Source: Actinomycetes bacterium (lineage in GTDB: Bacteria > Actinomycetota > Acidimicrobiia > Acidimicrobiales > Palsa-688). Taken from it: a stretch of 64,000 nucleotides of DNA. The notes beneath the pieces were generated by a model. The model was not told where the DNA came from, ran no database searches, and was given only the letters and a program-made list of their open reading frames with translations. How positions within the stretch are numbered: position 1 is the first letter of the stretch; each line of letters begins with the position of its first letter. Of the stretch, positions 7,828 through 18,662 are shown in pieces. The position numbers and the translations under genes were made by a program. The DNA lies in contig JAKBBA010000017.1 of NCBI GenBank assembly GCA_021808665.1, positions 6,153-70,152 of the forward strand, given 5' to 3'.

Positions 7828-10722
7828 TCAGGCGAGCAGCGGGGCCAGAAAGCGCCCCGTGTAGCTAGACGATGTCTTCGCGACGGTCTCGGGGGTGCCT
7901 TCGACGACCACTTCCCCGCCGCCGTCCCCTCCTTCGGGACCCAGGTCGATGATCCAGTCGGACGTCTTGATGACGTCGAGGTTGTGCTCTATGACCAACA
8001 CGGTGTTGCCCTGGTCGACCAGGCGGGATAGGACGCCAAGAAGTTTGCGGATATCCTCGAAGTGCAGGCCGGTGGTCGGCTCGTCCAGCACGTATATCGT
8101 GTGACCCGTCGAGCGCTTGGACAGTTCGCTTGCCAGCTTGATCCTCTGCGCCTCGCCGCCCGAAAGCGTGGGCGCTGGCTGGCCTAGCCTTATGTAGCCC
8201 AGCCCGACATCGACCAGGGTCTGCATATGCCGGGCTATGGAAGGCTGGTTCGAGAAGAACTCAAGCGCCTCCTCGCAGGGCATGTCCAGCACCTCCGAGA
8301 TGTTCTTGCCCTTGAAGGTGACATCTAGCGTGTCACGGTTGTAGCGCGCCCCTTTACATACTTCGCAAGGGACGTACACGTCGGGCAGGAAGTGCATCTC
8401 GATCTTGATCGTCCCGTCACCGGCGCAAGCCTCGCAACGGCCGCCCTTCACGTTGAAGGAGAACCGCCCCGGCTGGTAGCCGCGGACCTTGGCTTCGGTG
8501 GTGGTGGCGAAGAGGCGCCTTACGTGGTCGAAGACGCCGGTGTAGGTGGCCGGGTTGGATCGCGGCGTGCGGCCGATCGGGGACTGGTCGATGGAGATCA
8601 CCTTGTCTACAGCTTCGAGACCCTCGACGCGGGTGTGACGGCCGGCGACCTCCTTGGAGCGGTAGATCCTCGCCATGAGCGCCCGAAGGAGGATGTCGTT
8701 CACAAGCGTGGACTTTCCCGATCCTGACACCCCGGTAACAGAGACCAGGCACCCGAGGGGGAACTCCACGTCGATCCCCTTCAGGTTGTGCTCCCGGGCT
8801 CCGACCACCCTGATCGCCCCCTTCGGTTCCCGCCGCAGCGCCGGCACGGCAATCTTGCGCTGTCCCGTCAGATACTGCCCGGTCAGGGAATCAGGGCTGG
8901 CGAGCAGGTCGTCGAGAGTCCCCGAAACCACGACAGTCCCGCCGTGCTCGCCGGCACCCGGTCCGATGTCGACGATGTGGTCAGAGACACGGATCGTGTC
9001 CTCGTCGTGCTCGACGACGATCACCGTGTTACCCAAGTCGCGCAGGCGCACCAGGGTCTCTATCAACTTGTGGTTGTCGCGCTGGTGCAGACCTATCGAA
9101 GGCTCGTCGAGCACGTATAGGACCCCGACCAGACCGCTTCCTATCTGCGACGCCAGGCGGATCCGCTGCGCTTCACCCCCTGCGAGAGTCGCGGCGGACC
9201 TGTTCAGGCTCAGGTAGTCGAGGCCCACGTCGAGCAGGAAACGCATCCGGGCTCTGATCTCTTTTAGAACCCGGTCGGCGATACGGTGATCCCGGTCGGA
9301 CAGCTCCAACTCCGCGACCACCGCCGTCGCTTCCCTAAGCGACAGGTCGCACAGTTCGAAGAGGTTGTGTCCGGCGACGGTCACCGCCAGGCTTTCCGGT
9401 TTGAGTCGGGCACCGCCGCAAGCCGGGCACGGGACCTCGCGCATGTAACCTTCTATGGTCTCGCGCGAGTAGTCCGACTCAGCTTCGCTGTGCCGGCGGG
9501 ACAGCCACGGGACGACCCCTTCGAAGTGGGTGTCGTATGACCGGACCCGCCCGAAGCGGTTTCGGTACTGGACGTGCACCTTGCGGGTCCCCGTGCCGAA
9601 GAGAACCGCCTTTTGGTCTGCCTTCTTGAGCTTGCGCCACGGCGTCGAGGTGGAGAAGCCTCCCTCCAGGGCTACCGCTTCGAGCAGCCCGGCGAAGAAC
9701 TCGCCGCGATGGCCCGACCACGGGGCTATCGCGCCGTCGGCGAGGGACAGGTCCGGGTCGCGTACCACCAGCTCTGGGTCGACCTCGAAGCGCGTTCCGA
9801 GACCGTCGCAGGTGGGGCAGGCTCCGTAGGGGGAGTTGAAGCTGAAGTTCCGCGGCGCCAGTTCGTCGAAGGACCTGCCGCAGGTGGAGCAGGCCAGGTG
9901 CTGGCTGAACGTCAGCACCTCTTCCTGCCCGTCAGGGTCCCGCGACACTAGCGCTACCTCGGCGACGCCTTCGGCGAGTCGCAGAGCGGTCTCCAAAGAG
10001 TCGGTGAGACGACGCTCTATGCCCTTTCGCTTTACGAGGCGGTCGACGACGACTTCGATGGTGTGATTCTCGTAGCGGGCGAGCTTAGGGGGGTCAGACA
10101 GCTCGCTGATCTCTCCGTCGATGCGGGCCCGGGCGTAGCCCTGGCTGGCAAGCTCCTCCAGGAGGGCCTGGTACTCGCCTTTCCTGCCGCGCACGACCGG
10201 CGCCAGCACCTGGAACCGTTCCCCTTCGGGCAGCTCCAAGATCCGGTCCACGATCTGCTGGGGCGTCTGGCGCGACACGGGCGTCCCGTCCGCCGGGCAA
10301 TGAGGCACGCCGATGCGGGCGTAGAGCAGACGCAGGTAGTCGTAGACCTCGGTTATCGTCCCCACCGTCGAGCGAGGGTTGCGTGAGGCCGACTTCTGGT
10401 CGATCGAGATCGCCGGGGAGAGGCCCTCTATGAAGTCGACGTCAGGCTTGTCCATCTGTCCGAGGAACTGCCTTGCGTAACTCGACAGCGACTCGACGTA
10501 GCGTCTTTGGCCTTCGGCGTAGATGGTGTCGAACGCCAGCGAGCTTTTGCCTGAACCGGACAGCCCGGTGAAGACGATCAGGCGGTCTCGGGGCAGGTCG
10601 ACGGAGACATTCTTCAAGTTATGCTCCCTGGCCCCGCGCACCACGAGACGGTCGTGGGAAGCTCCACTCGCCCCTGCCAGGAGATTCTGCGGTTTAGATC
10701 TCACCTTCGCTTTCGCCGGCAT
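7828..10722 (-). CDS. uvrA: excinuclease ABC subunit A
   Basis: Damage-recognition ATPase of nucleotide excision repair, about 964 residues, with two ABC-type ATPase modules. The first Walker A is [14 protein letters not shown] and the second [13 protein letters not shown]; signature motifs are [13 protein letters not shown] and [13 protein letters not shown]. Zinc-finger cysteine pairs are visible in CSTCGRSF...CPTCDG, CPACGG and CEACAGDG...CEVCKG. ATG at 10722 is given as start; a TTG six bases upstream is possible. About 20 residues precede the conserved [15 protein letters not shown] block, slightly longer than usual. uvrA lies between nadA and a divergent threonine aldolase, close to uvrB as in other actinobacteria. 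Confidence 0.97.
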   Translation of the reverse strand: MPAKAKVRSKPQNLLAGASGASHDRLVVRGAREHNLKNVSVDLPRDRLIVFTGLSGSGKSSLAFDTIYAEGQRRYVESLSSYARQFLGQMDKPDVDFIEGLSPAISIDQKSASRNPRSTVGTITEVYDYLRLLYARIGVPHCPADGTPVSRQTPQQIVDRILELPEGERFQVLAPVVRGRKGEYQALLEELASQGYARARIDGEISELSDPPKLARYENHTIEVVVDRLVKRKGIERRLTDSLETALRLAEGVAEVALVSRDPDGQEEVLTFSQHLACSTCGRSFDELAPRNFSFNSPYGACPTCDGLGTRFEVDPELVVRDPDLSLADGAIAPWSGHRGEFFAGLLEAVALEGGFSTSTPWRKLKKADQKAVLFGTGTRKVHVQYRNRFGRVRSYDTHFEGVVPWLSRRHSEAESDYSRETIEGYMREVPCPACGGARLKPESLAVTVAGHNLFELCDLSLREATAVVAELELSDRDHRIADRVLKEIRARMRFLLDVGLDYLSLNRSAATLAGGEAQRIRLASQIGSGLVGVLYVLDEPSIGLHQRDNHKLIETLVRLRDLGNTVIVVEHDEDTIRVSDHIVDIGPGAGEHGGTVVVSGTLDDLLASPDSLTGQYLTGQRKIAVPALRREPKGAIRVVGAREHNLKGIDVEFPLGCLVSVTGVSGSGKSTLVNDILLRALMARIYRSKEVAGRHTRVEGLEAVDKVISIDQSPIGRTPRSNPATYTGVFDHVRRLFATTTEAKVRGYQPGRFSFNVKGGRCEACAGDGTIKIEMHFLPDVYVPCEVCKGARYNRDTLDVTFKGKNISEVLDMPCEEALEFFSNQPSIARHMQTLVDVGLGYIRLGQPAPTLSGGEAQRIKLASELSKRSTGHTIYVLDEPTTGLHFEDIRKLLGVLSRLVDQGNTVLVIEHNLDVIKTSDWIIDLGPEGGDGGGEVVVEGTPETVAKTSSSYTGRFLAPLLA

Positions 10723-10829
10723 CCTCAACAGGCTACCAGCGAACAGGTGTTCTGGGTTTCCTCTCGTCGCTCTCGTCGCTCTCGTCCGTGCGTACTGACT
10801 GGCGGTGGCGGCTCGCTACGCTTCGACGG

Positions 10830-11876
10830 ATGCAAGTCCTCCACGACCCGACACGGCGGACTTTCGCCTCCGACAACTACGCAGGCGCCCACCCTGAGGT
10901 GATAGCCGCCATCGCAGCCGCGAACCTCGGCCACGTTGGCGCCTACGGTGCCGACCCCTACAGCGCCCAGCTCGCCGAAGTGCTCCGCGGCCACTTCGGC
11001 GACCGAGCAGCCACCTACCCGGTGTTCAACGGGACCGGCGCCAACGTCGTTGCCCTGCAAGCCCTGACCGATCGCTGGGGCGCAGTCATCTGCGCTGCCA
11101 GCGCCCACATAACAGCCGACGAGGGTGGCGCCCCGGAGCGAATGGCAGGCCTGAAGCTGCTCAGCGTCCCCACCGGGGACGGCAAGCTAACCCCGGAGTT
11201 GGTGGACCGCGAAGCGTGGGGGTTCGGTGACGATCACCGAGCGCAACCTCAGGTCGTCTCGATCACCCAACCGACGGAGATGGGAACCCTCTACAGCCCT
11301 GAGGAGTTGGTAGCCGTGACCGAGCACGCACACTCGCTCGGCCTGGCAGTGCACATGGACGGGGCGCGCATCGCGAACGCAGCAGCCGGCCTGGGCCTAC
11401 CGCTCCGTGCGATCACGACCGACGTCGGGGTGGACTCGCTCTCCCTTGGCGCCACCAAGAACGGCGCTTTGCTGGCCGAGACCGTCGTCGCTCTCACCCC
11501 ACACTCCGAGCGGGGCATCACATACATCCGCAAGTCGAGCATGCAGCTCGCCTCTAAGGCGCGCTTCGTCTCCGCCCAACTGCTCGCTCTCTACGACGGC
11601 GACCTGTGGCTGCGATGCGCGCGGCACGCCAATGCCATGGCCTCCCGTCTAGGCCGCGGGCTCTCAGAACTGCCAGCGGTCAGCCTGACCCACCCTGTGC
11701 AGGCTAACAGCGTGTTCGCAGTGCTCCCTAACGGCATCGTAGAAGGGCTGAGGGCGCAGTTCGGCTTCTACGACTGGGACCGCAATCTGGGCGACGTCCG
11801 CCTCGTGTGCGCGTGGGACACCACCCTCGAAGATGTCGACGCTTTGGTCGCAGCCACCGACCAGGCCCTCGGCTAG
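10830..11876 (+). CDS. low-specificity threonine aldolase family (PLP)
   Basis: A 348-residue fold-type I PLP enzyme of the beta-eliminating lyase / threonine aldolase family. Such enzymes split L-threonine or allo-threonine to glycine and acetaldehyde. The N-terminal FASDNYAGAHPEVI block matches the family, the PLP-contacting Asp lies in HMDGARIANA, and the Schiff-base lysine is Lys210 in SLGATKNGAL. ATG 10830 is chosen; the open frame begins 42 bases earlier with poorly conserved sequence. It is convergent with uvrB, with only eight bases between the stops. Exact stereospecificity cannot be read from the sequence. Confidence 0.9.
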   Translation: MQVLHDPTRRTFASDNYAGAHPEVIAAIAAANLGHVGAYGADPYSAQLAEVLRGHFGDRAATYPVFNGTGANVVALQALTDRWGAVICAASAHITADEGGAPERMAGLKLLSVPTGDGKLTPELVDREAWGFGDDHRAQPQVVSITQPTEMGTLYSPEELVAVTEHAHSLGLAVHMDGARIANAAAGLGLPLRAITTDVGVDSLSLGATKNGALLAETVVALTPHSERGITYIRKSSMQLASKARFVSAQLLALYDGDLWLRCARHANAMASRLGRGLSELPAVSLTHPVQANSVFAVLPNGIVEGLRAQFGFYDWDRNLGDVRLVCAWDTTLEDVDALVAATDQALG

Positions 11877-11884
11877 ACCGGCTC

Positions 11885-13897
11885 TCAGGCAGGCTCGGGG
11901 AGCTCCGATCGCAGGTCGGCGATCTCGTCGCGAAGTTTAGCTGCGTACTCGAAGCGAAGGTCCGTGGCGGCTTCTCGCATCTCCTCCTCTAGGGTGGAGA
12001 TGAGCCGGGCGAGCTCGCTGCGCGGGAGCTGAGCGAGGTCGCTGCGGGCTTTGTCCCGACGCCGGCTGCGCCGGTCCTTCCCCGGCAGCGGGGCACCGCC
12101 ACCTCCCAGCAACACGAGTATGTCAGTGACAGCCTTCCGCACGGTCTGAGGGTCGATACCATTCTCGGCGTTGTAAGCCTGCTGCAGGGCGCGCCTGCGG
12201 TGCGTCTCGGAGATCGCCCGTTTCATGGAGTCCGTCATACGGTCCGCGTACATGACCACCTGGCCGTTCACGTTGCGGGCAGCCCGGCCGATCGTCTGGA
12301 TCAGCGACGTCTCGCCTCTTAAGAAGCCCTCCTTGTCCGCGTCGAGGATCGCCACCAATGACACTTCGGGAAGGTCAAGCCCTTCGCGCAGAAGGTTGAT
12401 CCCGACCAGCACGTCGAACTCTCCTAGCCTCAGATCTCTCAGGATCTCGATCCGCTGGAGCGTTTCGATGTTCGAGTGGAGGTAGCGGACCTTGAGCCCA
12501 CTCTCGATGAGATAGTCGGTGAGATCCTCCGCCATCTTCTTGGTCAGAGTCGTCACGAGCACCCTCTCTCCGACCTCGGTGCGTTCGCGTATCAGGCTGA
12601 TCAGGTCGTCGATCTGTCCCTTGGTCGGCTTCACCGTCACCTCAGGGTCCACGAGCCCGGTCGGCCTGACGATCTGCTCGACCACTTGGGTGGACTGCTG
12701 GATCTCGTAGGGTGCCGGAGTGGCCGACAAGAAAATGCACTGGTTGATCCGGGTGTAGAACTCGTCGAAGCGCAGCGGGCGGTTGTCAGCGGCCGACGGG
12801 AGCCGGAACCCATGGTCGATGAGGGTCTCCTTACGAGACCTGTCCCCCTCGTACTGGCCGTGCAGTTGGGGGACCGTCTGGTGGGACTCGTCGATGACGA
12901 GCAGGTAGTCGTCTGGGAAGAAGTCCAACAAAGTGTTGGGCGGCTCCCCCGCGGAGCGTCCGTCGATGTGGCGGCTGTAGTTCTCGATACCCGAACACAC
13001 GCCGACCTCGGCGAGCATTTCCAAGTCGTACGAGGTTCGCATCCGCAACCTCTGCGCCTCGAGAAGCTTGCCCTCCTTCTCGAACCAGGTGAGACGCTCT
13101 TGCAGTTCGGCCTCGATGCCCGCCAGAGCGGACCGCATGCGTTCCTCCCCGGCCACGTAATGCGTCGCCGGGAACACCACCAGTTCTGCGAGGTCCCCCA
13201 TCTGCTCTCCTGTGAGAGTGTCGACAGAGACGATGCGTTCTACCTCGTCGCCGAACAGCTCGATGCGCACTGCGTGCTCTTCGTAAGCCGGGTGCAGCTC
13301 GATCGTGTCGCCCCGGACCCGGAACTTGCCGCGAACAAGGTTCGCGTCGTTGCGCTCGTAGTTGATCTCGACCAGCCGCTTCAAGATGGCCCGCTGGTCG
13401 TACTCTCCTCCGCGCACGACGTGGAGGATCCGCTTCGCGTACTCCTCTGGGGATCCCAGACCGTAGATGCAGCTGACCGAAGCCACGACGATCACATCTC
13501 TCCTGGTCAGAAGGGCCGACGTCGCAGCGTGGCGCAGCCGGTCGATCTCGTCGTTAATCGAGCTGTCCTTTTCGATGTAGGTGTCGCTCGACGGGATGTA
13601 AGCCTCGGGTTGGTAGTAGTCGTAGTAGCTCACGAAGTACTCGACCCGGTTGTGGGGGAAGAACTGCCGCATCTCGTTGGCGAGCTGGGCTGCAAGCGAC
13701 TTGTTCGGGGCGATTATCAGCGTGGGCCTCTGGACGCGCTCGATCGTCCATGCGATAGTTGCGCTCTTCCCGCTCCCGGTAATACCCAGGAGAGTCTGGA
13801 AACGGTCCCCTCTCAAAACTCCCTCGGACAGCTCCGCTATCGCCTTCGGCTGGTCGCCGGCCGGGTCGAACTCCGAGACCACCTTGAAATCGACCAT
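11885..13897 (-). CDS. uvrB: excinuclease ABC subunit B
   Basis: UvrB helicase-like subunit, 670 residues, which verifies DNA damage and recruits UvrC. Walker A is [10 protein letters not shown] near residue 38. The beta-hairpin [12 protein letters not shown] separates strands, and the helicase motifs [11 protein letters not shown] and QTIGRAARN are intact. A C-terminal UVR motif ([22 protein letters not shown]) binds UvrC. The ATG start gives [20 protein letters not shown], the usual N-terminus. It lies 45 bases downstream of coaE on the same strand, the standard actinobacterial order coaE-uvrB. Confidence 0.98.
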   Translation of the reverse strand: MVDFKVVSEFDPAGDQPKAIAELSEGVLRGDRFQTLLGITGSGKSATIAWTIERVQRPTLIIAPNKSLAAQLANEMRQFFPHNRVEYFVSYYDYYQPEAYIPSSDTYIEKDSSINDEIDRLRHAATSALLTRRDVIVVASVSCIYGLGSPEEYAKRILHVVRGGEYDQRAILKRLVEINYERNDANLVRGKFRVRGDTIELHPAYEEHAVRIELFGDEVERIVSVDTLTGEQMGDLAELVVFPATHYVAGEERMRSALAGIEAELQERLTWFEKEGKLLEAQRLRMRTSYDLEMLAEVGVCSGIENYSRHIDGRSAGEPPNTLLDFFPDDYLLVIDESHQTVPQLHGQYEGDRSRKETLIDHGFRLPSAADNRPLRFDEFYTRINQCIFLSATPAPYEIQQSTQVVEQIVRPTGLVDPEVTVKPTKGQIDDLISLIRERTEVGERVLVTTLTKKMAEDLTDYLIESGLKVRYLHSNIETLQRIEILRDLRLGEFDVLVGINLLREGLDLPEVSLVAILDADKEGFLRGETSLIQTIGRAARNVNGQVVMYADRMTDSMKRAISETHRRRALQQAYNAENGIDPQTVRKAVTDILVLLGGGGAPLPGKDRRSRRRDKARSDLAQLPRSELARLISTLEEEMREAATDLRFEYAAKLRDEIADLRSELPEPA

Positions 13898-13942
13898 CGT
13901 CTGATCGTAGCGGCGTGAGACGCGAAAGGAGCCCCGGGCAGG

Positions 13943-14566
13943 CTAGGCGGACCCCCTGTCACCCTTTTGCGACACGAGACCGACTATCCAGCTCCACAAC
14001 CTGTCGATCTCTTCCCCAAGTTGCTCGCGGCTACCACCGTTGTCCACCACGAAGTCGGCGAGGCTGCAGCGCTCCTGCCTTGTGATCTGGGCTGCGATGC
14101 GCGCTCGGGCGTCGGCCTCGTCGAAGGCGCGCTGGCCGACAAGCCGAGCTACTGCCACCTCCACGGGGGCGTCGACGACTACGACGGCGTCGAGACCGAA
14201 ACGGGAACGTGCGCTGGAGTCGAGGAGGGGGATGTCGAGCACGACCGTATCGCCGCGCCCCAGCGCCTGCGCCGCCTGCTCTGCCATCACCTGCCTGATA
14301 GCCGGGTGGGTTATCGCGTTCAGGGAGGCTCGGGCGTCCTCGTCGGAGAAGACGATCTTCGCAATCGCGCCGCGGTCCAAACCTCCGTCGGGCGCGACGA
14401 CACCCTGCCCGAAGCGTTCGACTACGGCGCCGAACGCCCTACCTCCAGGTTCGACGACCTGCCTGGCTATGAGGTCTGCGTCGACCACGACAGCTCCTCT
14501 CGCTGCCAACTCGGACGAGACCGTCGTCTTTCCCGAGCCGATACCCCCTGTCAAGCCGATCAGCAC
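13943..14566 (-). CDS. coaE: dephospho-CoA kinase
   Basis: Catalyses the last step of coenzyme A synthesis, phosphorylating dephospho-CoA. The protein opens MLIGLTGGIGSGKT, with the P-loop at about residues 7-14, followed by VDADLIARQVVEPG and the lid region. About 207 residues, the usual single-domain size; mycobacterial homologues carry an extra UPF0157 domain that is absent here. GTG 14566 fits the family N-terminus; TTG 14575 has the better ribosome site (GGGAG), and GTG 14587 is also open. It lies between ald and uvrB. Confidence 0.93.
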   Translation of the reverse strand: MLIGLTGGIGSGKTTVSSELAARGAVVVDADLIARQVVEPGGRAFGAVVERFGQGVVAPDGGLDRGAIAKIVFSDEDARASLNAITHPAIRQVMAEQAAQALGRGDTVVLDIPLLDSSARSRFGLDAVVVVDAPVEVAVARLVGQRAFDEADARARIAAQITRQERCSLADFVVDNGGSREQLGEEIDRLWSWIVGLVSQKGDRGSA

Positions 14567-14678
14567 GCCAACCAAGCCTACTCCCACAAGATCTGCGAGG
14601 ACTGCGCCCCGGAACTCGAAGATGGGGCACCGGATGCGCCGCGTCAGGGGTGCGGCGAACAGAGCTTAGCCGGCTGGG

Positions 14679-15809
14679 CTAAGCGGCCGGGCCGTTGCCG
14701 AGGACGGTATCGAGAGAGACGAAATCCAGGCCGTGAGCCTCCGCCACCGGCTGCGACAAAAGGTTGCCAGCGTGAGTGCTCAGGCCCCGGGCGAGAACGG
14801 GATCGCTCCGAGCGGCTTGTGACCATCCCCGGTCGGCTATCTCCAGCGCGTAGGGCACCGTGACGTTCGTGAGAGCATGGGTGGAGGTGTGCGGCACCGC
14901 TCCGGGCATGTTGGCAACGCAGTACATCAGGCATCCGTGCACTTCGAACACGGGATCCGAGTGTGTCGTCGGTCGCGACGACTCGAAGCAACCACCCTGG
15001 TCGATGGCGATGTCGACTAGCACCGAACCGGGCTTCATCGCAGCCACGAGACTGTCGGGTACGAGCACCGGAGCTTTCGCCCCGGGAACGAGTACCGCCC
15101 CTATAACCAGGTCGGCGTCCACGACGGCCCGCTCGATCTCGTAGGCGCTGGAAGCCACCGTCTGACAGTGGCCCTGGTAGATCCGGTCGGCGTCTCTGAG
15201 CCTGGATATGTCCTTGTCGAGCAGGAGCACCTCGGCCTGCATCCCGAGGGCTATGGCAGCGGCGTTCATCCCCGACACCCCTGCGCCTATCACTACGACC
15301 TTGGCGGCGTAAACGCCGGACACTCCCCCCATGAGGACCCCTCGACCTCCGCCATCCCGCTGGAGGTGATGCGCTCCAGCTTGGGGGGCCATCCTGCCTG
15401 CGACCTCCGACATCGGAGCGAGAAGCGGGAGGCTTCCGTCGGGGCGCTGCACCGTCTCATACGCGATCGAGGTGGTCCCCGCTCTCAGAAGGGCGTTCGT
15501 GCATCCCCGAGACGCCGCCAGGTGCAGGTAGGTGAAGAGCACGAGGTCACGACGCAGACGGCTGTACTCCTCCTCCACCGGCTCTTTGACCTTGAGGACC
15601 AGTTCGGATTCGCCCCAGACCTCGTCGGCGGAGCTCACCATGGTCGCACCGGCATTTTCGAACTCCGCGTCTGCTATCGACGAACCGAGCCCCGCGCCGG
15701 CCTGGACGAGTACACGGTGACCGTGGCGGACCAGTTCGTGGACGCCAGCGGGAGTGCAGGCGACCCGGTACTCGTTGTCTTTTACCTCGGCCGGCACGCC
15801 GACGTGCAT
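14679..15809 (-). CDS. ald: alanine dehydrogenase
   Basis: NAD-dependent L-alanine dehydrogenase (alanine to pyruvate plus ammonia, or the reverse), 376 residues. Substrate-binding residues known from the mycobacterial enzyme are in place: Arg15 (EYRVACTP), Lys75 (LKVKEP) and His96 (TYLHLA). The nucleotide fold shows KVVVIGAGVSGMNAA, and the catalytic Asp is in DIAIDQGGCFE. The family signature MPGAVPHTSTHALTN is near the C-terminus. It lies between rpsA and coaE, 33 bases after rpsA, not its usual place in mycobacteria. It may have been inserted into this housekeeping run. Confidence 0.96.
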   Translation of the reverse strand: MHVGVPAEVKDNEYRVACTPAGVHELVRHGHRVLVQAGAGLGSSIADAEFENAGATMVSSADEVWGESELVLKVKEPVEEEYSRLRRDLVLFTYLHLAASRGCTNALLRAGTTSIAYETVQRPDGSLPLLAPMSEVAGRMAPQAGAHHLQRDGGGRGVLMGGVSGVYAAKVVVIGAGVSGMNAAAIALGMQAEVLLLDKDISRLRDADRIYQGHCQTVASSAYEIERAVVDADLVIGAVLVPGAKAPVLVPDSLVAAMKPGSVLVDIAIDQGGCFESSRPTTHSDPVFEVHGCLMYCVANMPGAVPHTSTHALTNVTVPYALEIADRGWSQAARSDPVLARGLSTHAGNLLSQPVAEAHGLDFVSLDTVLGNGPAA

Positions 15810-15842
15810 ACCTCGTCCCCTCTCGAAGGCCTCAGGGCTTCG

Positions 15843-17261
15843 TCAGCCCTCGGCTTGGTCCGGCACGTCGTCCTCGGCGTAGCTGGATGCCTCTTCAGCA
15901 CCGGCGTTACCGTCGACGGCTGCGTCGCCTCTGGAAACCTCGGCGACGCCGAGAGCTCCGAGACCTTCCTCTTCGATGTACTCGGCCCAAGCTGCCTGAG
16001 CTTCAGACTCCGGCTCGAAATCTGTGAACCCGGCTGCGCCGATGTAGTTTCCCTGCTCGTCGTAGGCGTGTTCGCCGAAGGCATCCCGGTACTCCGCTGC
16101 GACCTCACCGCCCTCAGCGGCCTGCTTGATGGACAGCGAGATCCGCCGACGGGCAAGGTCGATCTCGATGATCTTCACCCACAGCTCCTCGCTGGGGCTT
16201 ACAACCTGCTCGGGCAGGTCCACGTGGTGGCTGGCCATCTCCGAGATGTGCACGAGACCTTCGATACCGTCACCGACCTGGACGAAGGCACCGAAAGGAA
16301 CGAGCTTGGTGACCCGACCGTAGACCAGTTCGCCCTCGCGGTGCGCATTGGCGAACTCGTGCCACGGGTCAGACTGGGTCGCCTTGAGCGACAGGCTGAT
16401 GCGTTCCCGGTCGAGGTCGACGTCCAACACGCGTACTTCGACTTCGTCGCCTACTGCTACCACCGCAGAGGGGTGCTCGATGTGCTTCCAGGAAAGCTCC
16501 GACACGTGGATCAGGCCGTCCATGCCACCCAGATCGACGAAGGCACCGAAGTTCACAACGGACGAGACAACACCGCGGCGGACCTCTCCGGGCTTTAGGT
16601 TCGTGAGGAACTCGTCGCGCTGCTCGCGCTGCGTCTCCTCCAGCCAAGCTCGCCGGGACAGAACGACGTTGTTGCGGTTCTTGTCGAGCTCGATGATCTT
16701 CGCGTCGACGGTCCTGCCAATGTAAGGTGCCAGGTCGCGGACACGGCGCAACTCGACCAGGGACGCTGGCAGGAAGCCGCGCAGGCCGATGTCGACGATA
16801 AGGCCGCCCTTGACCACCTCTATGACGGGACCCGACACGATGCCGTCCCGCTCCTTGATCGCCTCGATGGTACCCCAAGCCCTTTCGTACTGCGCCCGCT
16901 TCTTCGACAAGATGAGGCGACCCTCCTTGTCCTCCTTCTGCAGGACGAGGGCTTCGATCTTCTCGCCGAGCTTGACGACCTCGCTCGGGTCGACGTCGTG
17001 ACGGATGGAAAGCTCACGTGCGGGTATGACCCCTTCGGACTTGAACCCGATGTCGAGAAGGACCTCGTCCTTGTCGACCTTGACTACCGTGCCCTTGACG
17101 ATGTCGCCGTCCTCGAACTCCACGATCGTCCCCGCAATGGCATCAGCGAGGGAAGTCCCGTCGAGGTCGTCTGCAACGATCTGACGGGGAGTGTACTCAC
17201 CTGCTTCGTCGAAGGTTCCCATCGGCGAGGAGGTCGTGGTGGTCAAGGAGTCGTCGGACAT
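15843..17261 (-). CDS. rpsA: 30S ribosomal protein S1
   Basis: RNA-binding ribosomal protein with four S1 (OB-fold) repeats, about 472 residues. Repeats begin near GDIVKGTVVKVDKDEVLLDIG, IVSGPVIEVVKGGLIVDIG, EVRRGVVSSVVNFGAFVDLGG and ELVYGRVTKLVPFGAFVQVGDG; the last two are the best conserved. The acidic, low-complexity C-terminal tail is typical of actinobacterial S1. ATG 17261 (MSDDSLTTT) is preferred; the frame is open to 17318. It lies downstream of polA and the diiron protein and upstream of ald and coaE, so polA-rpsA-coaE synteny is kept with two insertions. Confidence 0.97.
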   Translation of the reverse strand: MSDDSLTTTTSSPMGTFDEAGEYTPRQIVADDLDGTSLADAIAGTIVEFEDGDIVKGTVVKVDKDEVLLDIGFKSEGVIPARELSIRHDVDPSEVVKLGEKIEALVLQKEDKEGRLILSKKRAQYERAWGTIEAIKERDGIVSGPVIEVVKGGLIVDIGLRGFLPASLVELRRVRDLAPYIGRTVDAKIIELDKNRNNVVLSRRAWLEETQREQRDEFLTNLKPGEVRRGVVSSVVNFGAFVDLGGMDGLIHVSELSWKHIEHPSAVVAVGDEVEVRVLDVDLDRERISLSLKATQSDPWHEFANAHREGELVYGRVTKLVPFGAFVQVGDGIEGLVHISEMASHHVDLPEQVVSPSEELWVKIIEIDLARRRISLSIKQAAEGGEVAAEYRDAFGEHAYDEQGNYIGAAGFTDFEPESEAQAAWAEYIEEEGLGALGVAEVSRGDAAVDGNAGAEEASSYAEDDVPDQAEG

Positions 17262-17412
17262 GGAACTAGAGGCCTTCTTTCGGACAGTTGAGCTCAGGGG
17301 CGGGGGCGAATCCCCCATCCCGGGTAGATCCTCGACTTTACACCTCCGCCAGGGACTGTTCTCCCGGCAGGCGATCCAGGCCGGGCGCCTCCGCCTATCG
17401 GGTTCTCGGCTA

Positions 17413-18561
17413 CTAGGCGCTCTTCACTGCTGCCCGGTCGGCCGCAACGGCGTCGTAGGCCTCGAAGTCCGCCGAGGTGTCGTCGGCGTGCTCGAACTCG
17501 AGTAGGCCACTTTGGGCCCACTGCTTCCTCAAGTAGCCGTCGTTAGCGTCGAGAAGGCCGAGTTTGCGTACGTTAGGTACGAGCTTGGAGAAAAAGGCCC
17601 GCTGGAATGCAACGAAAGGCCCGTGCCCGACTTCCCCCGCTGCCTGGAGCAGACTGGGCATCACCTCTTCGACGGTAACTCCCATCGTCTCCCAGACTTC
17701 AGGCGTGGTGGATCGCAGCCGGTTGCGCATAGTGTTGTCGACGAGGAACTCTTGGCGCTCCTTCAACTCAGCTGAGCTGAGACCCCGGTACAGCTCGTTA
17801 AGGCTGACAATGCCGAAAGCCACATGGCGGGCTTCGTCGGACATGACGTAGCGGAGCAGCTTCGCCAGAAGTGGTTCGGAGGTACGCCTAAGCAACTCGC
17901 CGAAGGCCGCCAGGGCGAGACTTTCGATGATTATCTGCATACCCAGGTAAGCGATGTCCCACCGGCTGTCTTCGAGAAGCCCGAAGATCTGACCTTGCAA
18001 GAACGGAGACATTGGATAGGCGTCTCCTACCTTCTCGTTCAAGTAGCGAGCGAACACCTCGGTGTGACGCGCCTCGTCCATGGTCTGCGTCGCTGCGTAG
18101 TACTTGGCGTCAATCCAAGGGACGGTCTCGACGATCTTCGCCGCAGTCATCATCGCACCCTGCTCGCCGTGCATGAACTGGCTTAACTGGGCCTTTAGCA
18201 TCTCGACGCGAAGCTGAGTGAACTCCTTCTCACCCCACGTGGCGAGAGGTGAACCCGGGATGGTCGCCGCCCGGCGCGCAAGGCTCAGCACTGGCGGTTC
18301 GTCGCCAGTCACCCGCTCGGGATCCACGTCGGCCGACCAGTCCAAGTCGGTGACGCTGTTCCACTGTGAGGCGGAGGCCTTGTTGTACAGGTTCACCAAC
18401 TGGGGACGATCCCGTTCGTAGCGCCACGAGAAGATCCGATCAGCGTGGTCGTGAACGACCCTGACGGGATCCCCGACGCCGACACCGACGGGCGCCCCCG
18501 AGCCAGCCGCGCCTTCGGGTACCGGCATTGCCGCCTGCGAAGCTCCAAACCCTTCCGCCAT
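17413..18561 (-). CDS. R2-like / ferritin-like diiron protein
   Basis: A helical diiron-carboxylate protein with a complete six-ligand set: Glu133 (HGEQGAMM), Glu163 and His166 (MDEARHTEVF), Glu213 (IIESLAL), Glu243 and His246 (SDEARHVAFG). This E, ExxH, E, ExxH order is that of ribonucleotide reductase R2 and oxygenase-type ferritin-like enzymes. About 382 residues from ATG 18561, preceded by AGGGG; GTG 18600 is an upstream alternative. The first 40 residues are Gly/Ala/Pro-rich and probably disordered. It sits between polA and rpsA. The two repeated DEARH helices suggest an oxygen-activating enzyme, such as an oxidase, desaturase or N-oxygenase, but the substrate is unknown. Confidence 0.8.
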   Translation of the reverse strand: MAEGFGASQAAMPVPEGAAGSGAPVGVGVGDPVRVVHDHADRIFSWRYERDRPQLVNLYNKASASQWNSVTDLDWSADVDPERVTGDEPPVLSLARRAATIPGSPLATWGEKEFTQLRVEMLKAQLSQFMHGEQGAMMTAAKIVETVPWIDAKYYAATQTMDEARHTEVFARYLNEKVGDAYPMSPFLQGQIFGLLEDSRWDIAYLGMQIIIESLALAAFGELLRRTSEPLLAKLLRYVMSDEARHVAFGIVSLNELYRGLSSAELKERQEFLVDNTMRNRLRSTTPEVWETMGVTVEEVMPSLLQAAGEVGHGPFVAFQRAFFSKLVPNVRKLGLLDANDGYLRKQWAQSGLLEFEHADDTSADFEAYDAVAADRAAVKSA

Positions 18562-18662
18562 GGCTATCCCCTGTTCAGTCTCGATCAACGCAGCACTCAC
18601 GTTTACCTAACACTGTAAAGATAGCGGATCCAGTAGGGGTCCACACGTCCGCCCCCGCCGCC

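Noticed and set aside
12476..13918. 480-codon open frame on the plus strand opposite uvrB
   Set aside because: It is the antisense shadow of a well-conserved gene in GC-rich DNA; the translation shows no family motif.
15168..16598. 476-codon open frame opposite ald and rpsA
   Set aside because: Spans two real genes on the other strand and has no recognisable domain.
18602..18619. TTTAC-N8-GTAAA inverted repeat upstream of the diiron gene
   Set aside because: Short and only partly like an IdeR half-site; could be chance in a promoter region.
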